Source: Pontederia crassipes (taxonomy: Eukaryota; Streptophyta; Magnoliopsida; Commelinales; Pontederiaceae). From it: a stretch of DNA of 64,000 nt. This document shows, piece after piece, positions 1 to 12,371 of this stretch. Below the pieces are notes generated by a model, which worked only from the letters and a program-made list of their open reading frames with translations, did not search any database and was not told the DNA's origin. The position numbers were made by a program, and so were the translations under genes. The first letter of the stretch is position 1; every line of letters starts with the position of its first letter. The DNA is taken from NCBI GenBank assembly GCA_030549335.1, contig CM060195.1:14749501-14813500 (forward strand). The letters run 5' to 3'.

Positions 1-56
1 GTGATGTGAAAGGAAAAGCCTCCATGCACATCATGTAGATTCAACCTCGATGGAAG

Positions 57-316
57 TAGGGATAGACCCAACGAAAAAAAAGAGGAGGGGGGGGGCAAGT
101 TTTGAACACGTGACCTCTCTATTGGCCATCATTCTAGCCAACCACAAGACAAAAGCAACTCTTGTGAAAAATTTCATTCGAATCATTATTTAAGGAGGGC
201 CGAAATTAATTTTAACTCAAAAAATTCTACATTTATATATGTAATTAATAAAATTTTAAAAACTTAGGGGGGCCACCTCCCCCTGTCCCCCTAAGTTATA
301 TGTGGGTCCGTCCCTG
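57..316. mobile_element. hAT-like MITE, 260 bp
   Basis: Terminal inverted repeats are visible: the left end reads TAGGGATAGACCCA and the right end, reverse-complemented, reads CAGGGACGGACCCA. The flanks GATGGAAG (49-56) and GGTGGAAT (317-324) fit a decayed 8-bp target duplication (6 of 8 bases), which is the hAT pattern. There is no coding capacity. It is related in its ends (CAGGGRYGGA) to the better preserved copy at 40008-40387. It sits in or beside the dead gypsy fragment that follows. Confidence 0.55.
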
Positions 317-324
317 GGTGGAAT

Positions 325-1915
325 GATCATCATCAAAATCAGGGGCCTGACCGTAGGAATCACCATTGGTCGGGATAATAGGACGAGGCCATATGAGCCT
401 CGTGATGCAAATTGTCATCAACAACTTCAGTGTCAGATAAGGATGATGAATAAGAAGTTAACGAATGACCCTTTGTAACCCCAACTTCAGTAGCCCTAGC
501 AATCTCAACAACAGGCATAGGCAATTCATTCAGGATTGCCCTACTAAAAACAAATATGACCAAACTCAAGCTCCGTGTGGTGCTAGAGGTGGGAACAATT
601 TGGTACAAAGAAGATTACACATCTTCTTCTAGGTGCACCTAGAAGAAGATGTGTCTTCGACTGACACCGAGGTCATCAGAAGTACACTATCCATAGCTGG
701 ACTTCCTACTACAGTCTTATTTGATTTGGATGCATCGTACTCTTTTATATCTAAAGATTGTGCTTCCTCCTTGAGTTTGCCATTTCATGACATAAGCCGC
801 ACAATGGAGGTGACCACTCCTATGGGAACACTCCACACCACGAAGTACCTCCTAGCCTCTAATGATAGAAAACAAGAATTTTTCTACAGATTTGATAGTG
901 ATTTCTATGTACGATGTGATTCTTGGTATGAATTGGCTATCCTATCATGATGTATTTGTCGTATGCAAATAAAATAAGATAAGCATCGTCACCCAAGGTG
1001 GAGCAAAGCTACCATTCGAGGTACCACTGACAAAGAAGGAAAAGTCATTAGCATAGAAGATGATACAAAAAGGATGAAGATGTTTCCTGGCATGTGTGGT
1101 GAAGACAAATTGTCCGTCAACCGAGTTACCATAGTTGGATGTAGTTCGCAAGTTTTCAGATGTCTTTCCATAGGACATCTCAGGATTGCCACCACGACGA
1201 GAGATTGATTCTCGCATTAATCTCTTTCCAAGCATTGTCCCAATCTCGAAGGCCCTTTATATGATGGCATTGATCAAAATGCATGAATTGAAGAAGCAAA
1301 TTTAAGGACTTTTAGACAAGGGATTTATCAGACAGAGTGTATCGCTTTGGGTGGTCTGATACTTTTTGTCAAGAAGAAGGATGACTTTATAAGACCATGT
1401 ATCGATTACAAGATGTTGAAAAAGGCAATAGTCAAGAACATGTATCCTCTACCACGGATCGATGACCTCTTAGATCATCTATCCAAGGCCGTGGTATTCT
1501 TCAAGATCGATTTACGAAGTGGGTACCATTAGCTTAGAGTGTCCGAAAAAAATGTACCGAAGACAACCTTTCGATTAAGGTACGGTCACTATGAGTTTTT
1601 AGTGATGCCTTTTGGACTGACGAACATCTTTACAGCTTTCATGGACTCATGAATCGAGTGTTCAAACCATACTTGAACTAATTTGTCATCATCTTTGTAG
1701 ATGACAATTCTGATTTATTCGGAAAGCCCAGAACAACACAAAGAACATCTGATAATTGTCTTGGAGATACTAAGAGAGCACAAGTTATATGGTAAGCTGT
1801 TAAAGTGTGAGTTCTGACTTAAGCAAATTATGTTTCTTGGACACATGATTTCAAAGAAGGGTATTTTTGTGGATACTTCTAAAGTAGAAGTGATATCTAA
1901 CTGGCCAAGTGATGC
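325..1915 (+). pseudogene. Degenerate Ty3/gypsy retrotransposon: protease and reverse transcriptase fragment
   Basis: Around 640-880 the + strand encodes a retropepsin-like stretch in which LFDLDASYSFIS corresponds to the LxDxGAxxSFI active-site loop; the usual DSGA is altered to DLDA. From about 1300 a reverse-transcriptase core follows: LDKGFIRQS, then [19 protein letters not shown], then [13 protein letters not shown], then [11 protein letters not shown], an in-frame stop, FGLTN, and the catalytic FVDD near 1690-1705. A frameshift just after FVDD moves the continuation (SPEQHKEHL, FLGHMISKKGIFVD) to another frame. Homology stops at about 1915, after a motif like the KVEAVxxWP of gypsy elements. 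No LTRs, RNase H or integrase were recognised here. The lineage (Tekay/Del or a relative) is an inference. The piece is dead. Confidence 0.8.
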
Positions 1916-4900
1916 AGTCTTTAGTAACTTTGATTTTTCACACTGACTAAATGTCATGCAAATTAAATTTTATATTCTAAATCTACACATATGCAAGTAT
2001 ACAGGTCGAGTAAAAATCACGAGTATCATAACCCTGTTGACTTAGACTAATTCTGATCCAATATACCTTGAAATGTCATAATAACCAATTGAATGGATGA
2101 TAAAAGGAAGAAATGATAAACAATGATAGAGAATTCAGATGAATTGATAATTACCATGAATATAATTCCTATACGATGTGAATGATCACTCGATTCTAGC
2201 AAGTGAAAAATATCTAACTTTATCCTCTCTTTCAAAGATCTCTCTTTGAATGATAAGGATTATGCCGAATATAATCGAGTTAGAATTTAACGATCTCTCG
2301 ATCTAGACCTTCTCAAAGTTGATCTCTCTTTTCTTTGTAATTAAAAATAAATGATTTCAGTATAGCATGAAAATCAATCCTGTTTAAATGGACCTCTCGG
2401 TCTCTCCAAAGTTAGAAAGTTATCATAAATGAGTTGCTAATGATTCATGATATATGATCTACCTTTTCTTTCGAACAAGATAGAATCAGAAGTGATTTGT
2501 CAATCATGTAAAAGTTAAAATTATCATAAGAATCATTAACAATATAACATGTATAAAGTCAAGTAAACATCTAATAATCCAACAATAGAAATTAAACCAC
2601 AATAGTTATTCAATCAATCACAGAAAAAGCATCATGTAGTAGCTAGACACTGGCTTCAAACAAACTCCGGAAGTTTCTCCATGGAGCTTTCTCTTTGTTC
2701 TTTAGTTTCCATTTCACCTCCTCCTCTGATCGTCCTTTTTCTCCCCCTCTATCTTGTGTTATCTCTCTCTCTTTATTGTCTCCTACTGTCCTTTTTCTCT
2801 TTTTCCTGCATTCAAAATTAAAAAATCATTTGTGCTATTATGGAAAATTTCCAAGCTGACAATTGCATAATTTTTGCCTCAAATGTAGCTAAAGTTTTAG
2901 CTTAAAGGTGGCAAAACAGTCATCCGAATTATAAAATGGAATGAATAAGAGATGATCAAACTCTCTCAAACTTGAATTATTGCTTGTCCTCAAGCAAAAG
3001 AAATTAGAAAATTAAGGAGAGAAACCACAGGAAAAGAGAAAAGATTATTACACAATGAGTTCAATGCACATGATCATCTCAAGCATCCAATATGTAGATT
3101 AATTAACAACTTATCTCATCTCTTGAAACATATATCAAAGAGAAAATCTTAAGTCTCTTACCATATCCATATTGAACTTTAGATAATTCCCTTGGTTCTA
3201 ATGATCTCACATGCACATGCACATGCATGTGCACGATGATTTGTTGATGAGGGTTGATCATACCTTAGCTTACGTTCCCACTCTCACTTTTTGACCTTGA
3301 GATTGTCTAAGATTTCATTAGCACCCTTCCTACATTCCAAATGAGATAAGGATGTAACCCTTTTATAACATACCACATGTTATAGTTTCAAGAGATTAAG
3401 TACACCTCACATTTTTTAGAAGCTTTCACTCACCTATTTTTTATTAAGAGGTAGGCGCACATCTTTACAAATGAGCACTCTCAATTTTTTTCTTTAGTCC
3501 AAGAGGTAATATGAAATCTCTACTACAAAGAAATTTACACCTAAATCTCAAACACAAATGTTCTCTATTTTATAATATTATGCTCACATGAAAATAAGAG
3601 AGAAAAATAAAAAAAATCAACAATATGGCTCAAGAACTTTAATAAATGATTTTTCTTTGAAGCTCTGTATTTCTCTTGAATTCTACATCCTTTGGACCTT
3701 TTCTATAGGCCTCTTTGGCTAATATGACTATTGCCCACGTTTTGACCAAAAGTTAGTTGTCTCTATGCATTCTGCGCAGACCAATTGTTCGCTCTACCCA
3801 TCGGTCGATTATTTATTCTTATCGTTTGAAAATATGATTGTTGAATGATTGACCAATCAACCTTTTTCACACATCAATTGATCAATTACCAACTAGTTGA
3901 ACTATTGATTGATCACTCACAGTTTTAGCTTCGTCGACATCAACATTGATGTCACCAGTTGACCATTGACTCCAACCAGTTGATTGATTTTCAAATAAAA
4001 TTTCTATGTTGATCGACGATTCACTTGACCGATTGATCGATTCATCGAATCAGTTGATCGGCTGTCATGCACTATTTTGTATATAACTTTTGGCGCCATT
4101 ATTAGAATGATGTAACTTTTTTATTTGTTGAAAAGTTAACAAAAGTATCTACAAATTTTTTATTCACATGTTAGCTAAATGTAAATGAAACATATTTAAA
4201 TATTCACTTCAACTTTAGTGTATAAAATAAAATATTCATAAATAACCTTTTTCAATACTTTAAATATAACTATAATTAATTGATATTTTTGCCATCAAAA
4301 TATAATTAGTTAGGGTATAAAAATTTTATTTGAACAAGCATAAGATCATTTCATGAAGTCATTTAAGCATAAATATACGTTGAACTAATAATATGAACTT
4401 TAAGCCTCAAACATGCGTAACAATCCATGAAACATACCATAATCTAATGGTCATAAACAATTTCAGCATAGACATCAGTTATTTGGAGACTCATTCAAGG
4501 CATCAAGAGACTGCATATCAAGGAAATAATCCAAGGCATTAAACTCCCCATCTCTAGCATGAACCTAAGTTTAAAATAGTTCTTACAAACATGCAAAGCC
4601 TTTGAAAATAATCCCTATGATTATAATATAGAAATCACACCTTTTAGTCTCTTTTTGATTGTTTTTTGGAATCCCTTTGAGATCTAGTCATTCCTCCTCT
4701 TTGGTTCCCCAAGTGATCAGCCTCAGGCCGAGCAACAATGGAGCAAACAACACAATAATGGTGGATAAGAGAGGTATAAGAAGATGAAAAAAAAAGGAAA
4801 AGAAGGGTCCATCGAACTAAAAATGAACATAAAAATGAGGTTACGTGTCCTCTAATCTCCGAAGGTGGTGGATATCAAAGGTCTCACGGATCCCCAATGG

Positions 4901-5127
4901 TAGAAATTGAAATTAGGAAAGAAAAGTCTAATCGGGTGGCCGCTCCGCTCCGTGCAGCAGTCAATCAGAAGTCGACGTCAATAGCAACTAAAAATTTCAA
5001 ATTTTTGAAAAATTGTGGGATGTTACAAAAAAAAAAAAAATCAATTGCAACTTGAATTTTTAGGTTAAGAGTTCAAGTCCTTCTACAAAATGATCAAGAA
5101 ATCCAGGAACAAAATGCATGCAAATAT
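1916..5127. other. AT-rich spacer with repeat debris
   Basis: No gene is supported. The stretch has a TC-rich segment (about 2650-2810), a segment at 2960-3010 containing CTTGTCCTCAAGCAA that looks like transposon leader debris, and a run of GACCAGTTGATCGAT-like words at about 3770-4075. That word family recurs at 39130-39620 and 53040-53290. A 14-bp poly(A) run lies near 5027-5040. The part after about 5100 is probably the 3' flank of the NPF gene. Confidence 0.5.
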
Positions 5128-5181
5128 ATGTATGCGATGGACGACTCGGAAGTGGAAAACTGTAAAATACAAGTTATGACA

Positions 5182-7234
5182 CTATACGTTGTGCTGAGGG
5201 GACTCTGCAACCCCAATCCTTTTCTTCACGTTCTTGTAGGAGTAACTACGTGCAAGGACAACATAAACGCACAGGTTCACAGCGTTGATGACCACCAGCA
5301 ACCAGTAGAACAGATCCAGGCGACTCTTGTTTAGGTCCTTGGCGAACCAGCTCTTCCTCCCTCCTCGTCCCGTGACATGGTCGACCGCAGTGATCAGCAG
5401 GCTGCTGAGGAAGCTGGCCGCTCCTATCACGCTCAGGTAGAAGGCGATCCCCATGCTCCTCATCCTGTCGGGGACCTGGTCGTAGAAGTACTCCTGCAAG
5501 CCGACCAGCGTGAACCCGTCGCCGAATCCGAGTATCACGTACTGAGGCGCAAGCCAGAACACGCTCATAGAGACGGTGGCGGTCTGCTCGTCATGGGCCT
5601 TCCTCAGCCGTTTCCTCTCGACCAGGGCAGCGGAGGCCATGGCGGCGATCGTGAGCGCGAAGCCGATGCCTATGCGCTTGAGGATGCTGATCCCCCTCTC
5701 GCCCCCCGTGGTTCTTCTGAGGAATGGCACGAGCACTTTGTCGTAGAGAGTGACGGATACGATCATGCCGATTGCGGCAAGGGCGTAGATGGACGCCGGA
5801 GGGATCTCGAAGCCATTAGCGATCCGTCGGTTCATGATGGTCCCTTGCTTGATGAAGAAGGTGGTTGTCTGCGCGACGCATATGCCAAATGGTAGTCCGG
5901 TTAGCCATATCGGGATCATGGACAATATCAGCTTTAACTCCTCAACTTGAGTGACCGTCGCCAGGCGCCAAGGGTTCTGCTTCTCAGCGGCGAAGACAGC
6001 GTCCCCATGTTTGTTCTCGATGATTGCAGCTTTGTCAAGAAATCTAGAATAGAAGTTTATGCAGTAACTTTGATGTTCTAAGGAATTGTTTGGAAATTGC
6101 ACCTACGTATATACAAGTGGGATCTCTTTACCTTAGTCGAGTGGTATGACAGAGGAGCCGCGTATGTTTTTGGGGAGCTTCGTAGAGTTCTCCGGCGTCT
6201 GCAGGAAGAGGGAGATGTCGCTTGGCGATGGCGGCCACCACAACTTGAAGCATGGGCGTGAGAGGACTTCCTTGGGGCTTGCGGTACCGATAGATGGACT
6301 TGCCGGCGACGAAGACGACGAGACTGACGAGCATGACGGCCGTGAGAAGGATGTAGGAGGACGCCCAACTGACGTGGGATTGCATGTAGGGGATGATGGT
6401 GACGCCGAGCAAGACCCCGGCGCAAAGGCCAAAGTTCCACCAGTTGAAGAAGGACATCTTCTTCTTCCGCTCCTTGGCGTGGTTGTCATCGAACTGGTCA
6501 GCTCCGAAGCTCTCCAGCGACGGCTTGTGACCGCCGGTGCCCACGGAGATCAAGTAGATGGCCACAAAGAAGACGACCTTGTGGATGTGTGGCGATCTGT
6601 GGCAGACAGTCCAGTCGCACGGCTTGAGGCGGGGAACGAGTCGAGACAGGGCCAATAAGCCAAGACCCTGCAAAGTTCAAACACACAAAAAATATTGTTT
6701 CTTTTACATTTCTGAGCCCAATTATTAACTGCTATAATTAGAGATGAGGTATATAACCTTTCTCAATTATGTGATAAAAGTTTTTCAATAGTGAATTTTT
6801 CTATATGGAAAAAAGTTTTCTCCAACTCACGGTGCAGAATATAGACATACCTTAAATTAAAAACATGATATTTAGATCAACAAAAAAATATGATATTTAG
6901 GTGTCTATTTTTTTTAACTTGAAAAATATGTCTGTAATAAGATGAAAATTAGACATTTTTGGTTCATCTGGACTTGAACCTTTGACATGAATAAAAGAAA
7001 ATAAACTAACACCTAACCACTCATGCACCAATGCTTTGTATTTTTTTAATTTAAAATGTGATATTGGAACTTATTGCCCCCTTATAATAATTAATTATTA
7101 CAATATATTATGTATCACTTGATATATTAAACATCACTTGAATCAAGTCGATAGGTTATAAATTGACAAAATTCATGCATTTTCCGACAATAGAATTATT
7201 TCTGATTTTCTATATAAAAATCCAAGTCCTAGTC

Positions 7235-7278
<44 letters not shown>

Positions 7279-8514
7279 GTACACACAGAAAATAATAGTA
7301 GTCCGAATTGACACTTTACGACTCCTTTTTCGGCGGATACAATACTTGTCAGTTGTCAGTGTGAACGGGAAGAACTTGATGGCTTGCATGGGTCATAAAG
7401 TGGAGAAAACAATAGAGTCGAGTCAATCGAATACATCCTCAAAACAACTTGACCGAACTATTATAGGCATGACAAACTGACCAAGAAAAACATACAAGAA
7501 TGGACAAAATTTTTGACATATCAATTAATTAACTTAAAAAGTTACAAAGCAAAATTTAATTAAAATAAATATTAATTAATTACCCCGAGGTAGATGACGG
7601 AGGAGACGACGGCAGTGTAGAACCTGCCGAGGTAGGCGTCCGCCACGAAGCCGCCGAGGAGGGGCATGATGGTGGTGACGCCGGACCAGTAGTTCACGTT
7701 CTTGGCCGCAGTCTTCAGCTCCTCGTTCAGAACCTTTGTCATGTATATGATCAGGTTAGTGGCCAGCCCGTAGTAGCTCAGCCTCTCGCTGAACTCGATT
7801 GCTGTTAGTTTCACCCATTCCATTTTTGCATGTTAATATAATTAATCAATCGTCACTTATATAATTAAACTGATTCTTGTACACATGCAAATTCCTTCAT
7901 CAATTTTCTTTTTCTTAATTAATTCTAAGCACAAATCAAACTGGAAAAATAAAAGCATATATTTGAAACATTATACAACAAGGAACTGTTGCATCGAAGA
8001 AAAAGAAGACTTGATCTGACGATTGAAAGTACATCTGGCCATTAAAAAAGGTCATAAAATGTAATGTAATGCGCCCAAGAAACGCATTATTCCAGTTGGA
8101 AAAAAAAATTACTTACCGATCGAGGTTTAACACGCACACACATATATATTGCCTATATATTATACTTGTATGGTCTGTATTAATATGAACTCCAATCCAA
8201 AATTATGAAACAATGATTTGAATTAATAGGAGAAGGATCTATGATAATATTATGGTAGTTAAGCAATCAATATCATACAGTCTGGTTCAGAACTTTTATT
8301 TTATTTTAATACGTGTAGGCGGCGGCTCACCTATGATGAAAAAGGATGCCTTCCACGTTCCAGTGGCAGCTCGGAGAGGAAGATTTCCTTTGTGATCGAC
8401 GGAGGAGTCATGGATCCATTTCTCCGCCTCATCGTCGACGACGCCGCCGCCGTAGCCGCTTCCTCGTTTCAGTGCTTCGGCCTCTCCCTTCTCTTCTGCC
8501 TCTGGTTGTTCCAT
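5182..8514 (-). CDS. NRT1/PTR (NPF) family proton-coupled transporter, four exons
   Basis: A plasma- or vacuolar-membrane symporter of the major facilitator superfamily (POT/NPF). Members move nitrate, peptides, hormones or other small solutes; the substrate here is not deducible. Exons on the minus strand are 8514-8331, 7801-7584, 6667-6132 and 6043-5182. All three introns are GT-AG with phases 1, 0 and 2. Joined they give exactly 600 codons (599 aa), the normal family length. The 218-nt second exon is typical of the family. The first helix carries the proton-coupling ExxER motif at E64-F-S-E67-R68. The PTR signature GGFVADAYLGRF is at 111-122, and FFNWWNFGLCAG follows in the third exon. The 3' exon encodes the last six helices. 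The start ATG at 8514 opens an acidic cytosolic tail of about 55 residues. The sequence DSSVDHKGNLPLRA then FIIAIEFSERLSYYG suggests the NPF5 clade (near 5.6/5.7); that is recall, not a search. No break is visible. Confidence 0.93.
6133..6133 (-). other. Reference point: NPF intron 3 donor region
   Basis: The third NPF exon ends CTAAG before GTAAAG (donor G at 6131), and the last exon begins after TTCTATTCTAG with A at 6043. The split codon AG/A encodes Arg313 in HTTRLR-FLDKAAI, which matches the conserved family junction, so the 88-nt intron 6044-6131 is well supported. Confidence 0.7.
7236..7272. repeat. (AT)n microsatellite in NPF intron 2
   Basis: A run of about 17 AT dinucleotides lies inside the 916-nt intron 2 (6668-7583) of the NPF gene. 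Confidence 0.9.
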
Positions 8515-8721
8515 AGATATTTCACTTCAGTACGGCTTGTCGGAGGAGGAGGGCCGGGGGGTGGGGGATTGGGGTGCGTTGGGGGTTGGGTGGGTGGGGG
8601 GATGTTAGAAAGAAGTCACAACTCCATCAGCAGATGAAGAACAAAATCCAGCAAAACTTTGTTGATGGATATCAAGTATGAACTTAAGAAGTATGCGGCT
8701 CCGCCTTTGGCTCCCTTTATA

Positions 8722-8737
8722 TTTATATATATATATA
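8722..8737 (-). promoter_or_regulatory. Possible TATA box and leader of the NPF gene
   Basis: On the minus strand a TATATATATATAAATA run lies about 210 nt upstream of the NPF ATG, leaving a leader of roughly 175 nt. The leader has a very C-rich stretch (8541-8600) and one minimal upstream reading frame, ATG-GAG-TTG-TGA, at 8627-8616. AT repeats of this kind are common in the window, so the assignment is weak. Confidence 0.3.
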
Positions 8738-8869
8738 TGTATGCAAGGCTTAATTTGAAGGAAGACCTCAGTGTTAGTTTCCACCTTTTAGCTTCAATTT
8801 TAATTGGCACAAAATTAGGTGAGAGAGAATCCAATCCCCCTTATCAGAGAGTGTGTGAATAAATAAATG

Positions 8870-9513
8870 AAAGGGGTGCATGAAATGATGCCCGGCGTTT
8901 CTTACTTTTCAAGTTGTATCGATCTTTATAACTAATTGGACGCAATGAGATACATGTGAGCATTTAGCGTGTTAACTTAAGATGCGTGTGAAAGTTGGCT
9001 ACATGCATATCACTTGACTAATTAAAAATTGATATTACTTCTGATATTCCATGAGTAAAGTTAATGATAAAATTAGAGGATAAAAAAATCTACTAGAGTC
9101 TAACAATTTGATTAAAAGATGACTATTAGTCATATAGCTATAAATTTGATAAACATAATGGTTGAATTAGTATATAATAATATAATGCCAAAAATGAATG
9201 TAAGAATATAATTTACATTCGTTGGTATAACCATCATAATATTAATTAATTTATGATATTTAGATAATAATATTTATTTAAACATATTTGTTTAGTATAA
9301 AATTATTTGTTATTTGAAAATAAAAATCTTATTCACATTGTAAGTAAAATTGAGAATGCGATATATTACAAATAATATATATATATATATATGATACTTA
9401 AAAATTAAATAAAGATTTTATTGAAAAGATTGATGGTATAATAGGAATAAAATATAAATTAATGATACTCTATAAGTTAGTGGGAGTAGTTTATAACATC
9501 TAAACATTACTTT
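8870..9513. other. AT-rich spacer upstream of NPF
   Basis: No open reading frame, RNA gene or terminal repeat recognised. A short (AT)n run lies near 9379-9391. Confidence 0.4.
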
Positions 9514-9522
9514 TAAAAAATA

Positions 9523-10001
9523 GAGTTTTTTCCGCTGACCCCCTTGAACTATGAACTTTTTCCGCCTCAACCCATATCTTTCGAATATTCCCCTGATCCC
9601 CTTTGAACTATACTCCCTTTTTTACTTAAGTCCATCCGTCAACCTTTGTCAACTTTTCTATTAATTTTTATTTTTTTATTTATAAAATGACCAAACTACC
9701 CTTCCCTCTAATATTAAAAAATATAAAATAATATATTATAAAAATAAAAAAAACTTTACTTTGATGGGGGACTCAGAGGGGCAATGCCCCCCAATTGTTT
9801 TATATTTACTATTTATATTATTTTAAGTTCTAAGGGTAATTTGGTCATTTCATAAATAAAAAAATTAACGAAAAAGTTAACAGAGGTTGACAGATGAACT
9901 TAAGTGGAAAAGACGGTATAATTCAAGGGGGATCAGCGGAATATTCGAAAGACATGAGCCAAAAAAAATTCATAGTTCAAGAGGATCAACGGAAAAAACC
10001 C
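9523..10001. mobile_element. Mutator-like MITE with long terminal inverted repeats, 479 bp
   Basis: The first ~135 bp (GAGTTTTTTCCGCTGA...) and the last ~135 bp are inverted copies: the right end, reverse-complemented, begins GGGTTTTTTCCGTTGATC, with shared words CTTTCGAATATTCC and CTTAAGTYCATCYGTCAAC. The flanks are TAAAAAATA (9514-9522) and TAAAAAAATA (10002-10011), a 9-10-bp target duplication differing by one A. Long TIRs and 9-10-bp duplications are the Mutator (MULE) pattern. The centre has no coding capacity, so this is a non-autonomous copy. Confidence 0.75.
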
Positions 10002-10011
10002 TAAAAAAATA

Positions 10012-12310
10012 TTTACTAAATACTTACACTAGTGTTTCAGCTAGAAGAAAACTATATCTGCTAATTTAATACTTTAGTTTTTTTATGTGTCAAACATTGC
10101 CTAAATACATATCTCTAACACCTTCGATCATTTGAACCAATAAATTATTAGGTCTGCATGCACCTACACCTAATGTAACATATCATATATTATATCAAAG
10201 CTTAGTTTGGTCTTATAGCTTTAAGTTATGTATCCCTCAATAAAAGGATGCATTTTTTGTGGTTGTGGTAGAAAATATTTAATAATAAAAATTCTTCTGC
10301 ATTAATTTATGTATTAAAAATAATTTGAAATAGGTTTATTTTTATTTCAAATGATTCTTATATTGTTTAGGATTTTCCCTTATAGATTTTATATGTTTTT
10401 CTTTTAAGATGATATGTTTAAAGTTTCATTATGGGGAAATCTCAGGAAAAAAATCATAAAAAATTATAATGTTTTTGGGCAAGTCATCTTTCCCAAATTG
10501 TGATCTTGCTCGTAAAAAAATATGAAGGAAGTTCGTCCTTCATAATTTTTTATCTATTTTCAATCGAAAATTATGAAGCATAAAAAGCCCACCACAACTT
10601 GTGAAGGTCAACATTTTTCTCAGTTTGTGAAGGCCTCGTAACCCTCATTATTTGTGGCTGATCCATTGAAAGTTGCATCAAATTCTCATATCCATTGCAA
10701 ATACATTTGCAATGAGTATTTTTTGAATAGACATTACCCATGGGAAATTCCATCATAAATAATTATTTGTCACGGATTTTTAATGATTTGCAATTGACGC
10801 AATTTATTTTAGTGTTTGTTATGTTAATATCTTTAACAAATGGAATGTTAATGATAGAATGGATGTGGAATGTTTATCAAAAGAATTTTGGATGGAGTAC
10901 TTGAGAGATTGCTTTGCTTTAAGAGGTCGATACAAAAAAAGTGATTTAATTTTAGCTTATCATTTATTATTTTGCGTCTACCTTGATATTTTTTAAGACG
11001 AACAATGTTACCAAACTCCATTAGTTCATGCCATCTGTGTAACATCTCATAATTCAAAGAAAAAAAATACTGATATCGAATATCAGTTGACTACTCCAAA
11101 GAACGGGGGTCCGAAATTCGTGGCATCAAACACACTCAAAGAGAAGTCAACTAATTTTTTACTCCTTCCACACGAATCCTTGGTAATTCATGAATCTTTT
11201 CCTTATCATAACCCTTGAGAATTAGAGTGCACAAATATCTATTTGTTTTCCTTTTTACTACCATTTGTCACTTCTTTTCTCCTTTCTTTTCTTCATCTCT
11301 TCACACCACTTCATCTTCCACCTTGTTTGGTGTTTTCTTTTGTTAACTCGGTCAGAGACATTGGACAAGGCTTTAGAGTATCTAAGGATGTGAGGAATGT
11401 AGGTGGAACTTGGAAGGAGGAAGAAACTATAACGATTTTTTTTGTCTAACCCTAATATATGCACTTACTATAGGACGTCCCTAAATTATACTGTAAATTT
11501 TATTTTAGTCCATCCGTCTGATTATGTTAGCTTTTTCATTTTTCTTGTATTTATGAAAAGACAAAACTTTCATTCCACAAGCTATTTTTTTTGCGGTGTT
11601 TAAAAAATGAAATAATATATAATATAAAAATACAAACAGAAAGATTAAAAAAAGAGGGATATTTTAGTCTTTTTCTTATTTATTATTATTTTATTATTTT
11701 TTAAACACTAAAGAATAATATTATTCGTGGAAATGCTAAAGTAGAAATACGATAGACCTCTTACGTTAAGCTCATATATTATTGTTAGACACGAAAATTT
11801 ATAATTTAGGAAAAGTTTAAGGAATTAAACTTTTTTTATTATGGCAATTTAGCTCACATTTATATTTCAAATTTATATTATTTTATTATTATAAATTTTT
11901 CTCTAATTTGACATCCTTATTGATCGAAGGGTGAAGATGATCGAAGAATAATAGTGCCTTCAAGATGATCGAAGGTTCCGTCACATGACGAGATCAATAC
12001 GTTACAATATGTTTGTTAATTTATTGTTCAAATGGATGTTGCACAAAAATTAAGATGTTGTTGACTATATGTTTTTAAACACAATTACTTATACGTAATA
12101 TATTGTTTAAAAACTACGCACTAAATATAGACCATATCCTAGTGAAAGCTAGCTAGCGAGAAAGTGCTTCCATTCAGTGTTTAACCAGGTAGCTTAAAGC
12201 TGTTCCATTTCAGTATTTTTTTTCTACTGGTCTGTTTAAAGACCACATAAAACTATTAAAACGCATTTAAAGAAAAATGAACACTTCTATTTTTTTTCAT
12301 ACGTACTCCT
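10012..12310. other. AT-rich spacer; possible eroded relative of the 9523 MITE
   Basis: No gene found. About 11446-11770 has words such as TAGTCCATCCGTCTGATTATGTTAG and an internal inverted pair around TTTAAAAAATGA / TTATTTTTTAAACAC, which resemble the MITE at 9523 with eroded ends. The segment 12190-12290 (AAAGACCACATAAAACTATTAAAACGC) has a diverged copy at 20660-20710. Confidence 0.35.
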
Positions 12311-12371
12311 ACTCCAATTATTAGCATAATGGTTAGTAAGATACGTATTCGCACTCTAATTATTAACATAA
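12311..12371 (+). repeat. 42-bp tandem repeat split by the Helitron
   Basis: Unit 1 is 12311-12352 (starts ACTCCAATTATTAGCATAA, ends ATACGTATTCGC). Unit 2 starts at 12353 (ACTCTAATTATTAACATAA), stops after 19 bp at 12371, and resumes at 18046 with TAGTTAGTAAGATACG, ending at 18068. The two halves of unit 2 add to exactly 42 bp and align with unit 1 without gaps, so unit 1 acts as the empty-site copy. Confidence 0.85.

Noticed and set aside
5377-5895. 172-codon + strand frame
   Set aside because: Antisense shadow of the GC-rich last NPF exon; the minus strand carries the conserved transporter sequence.
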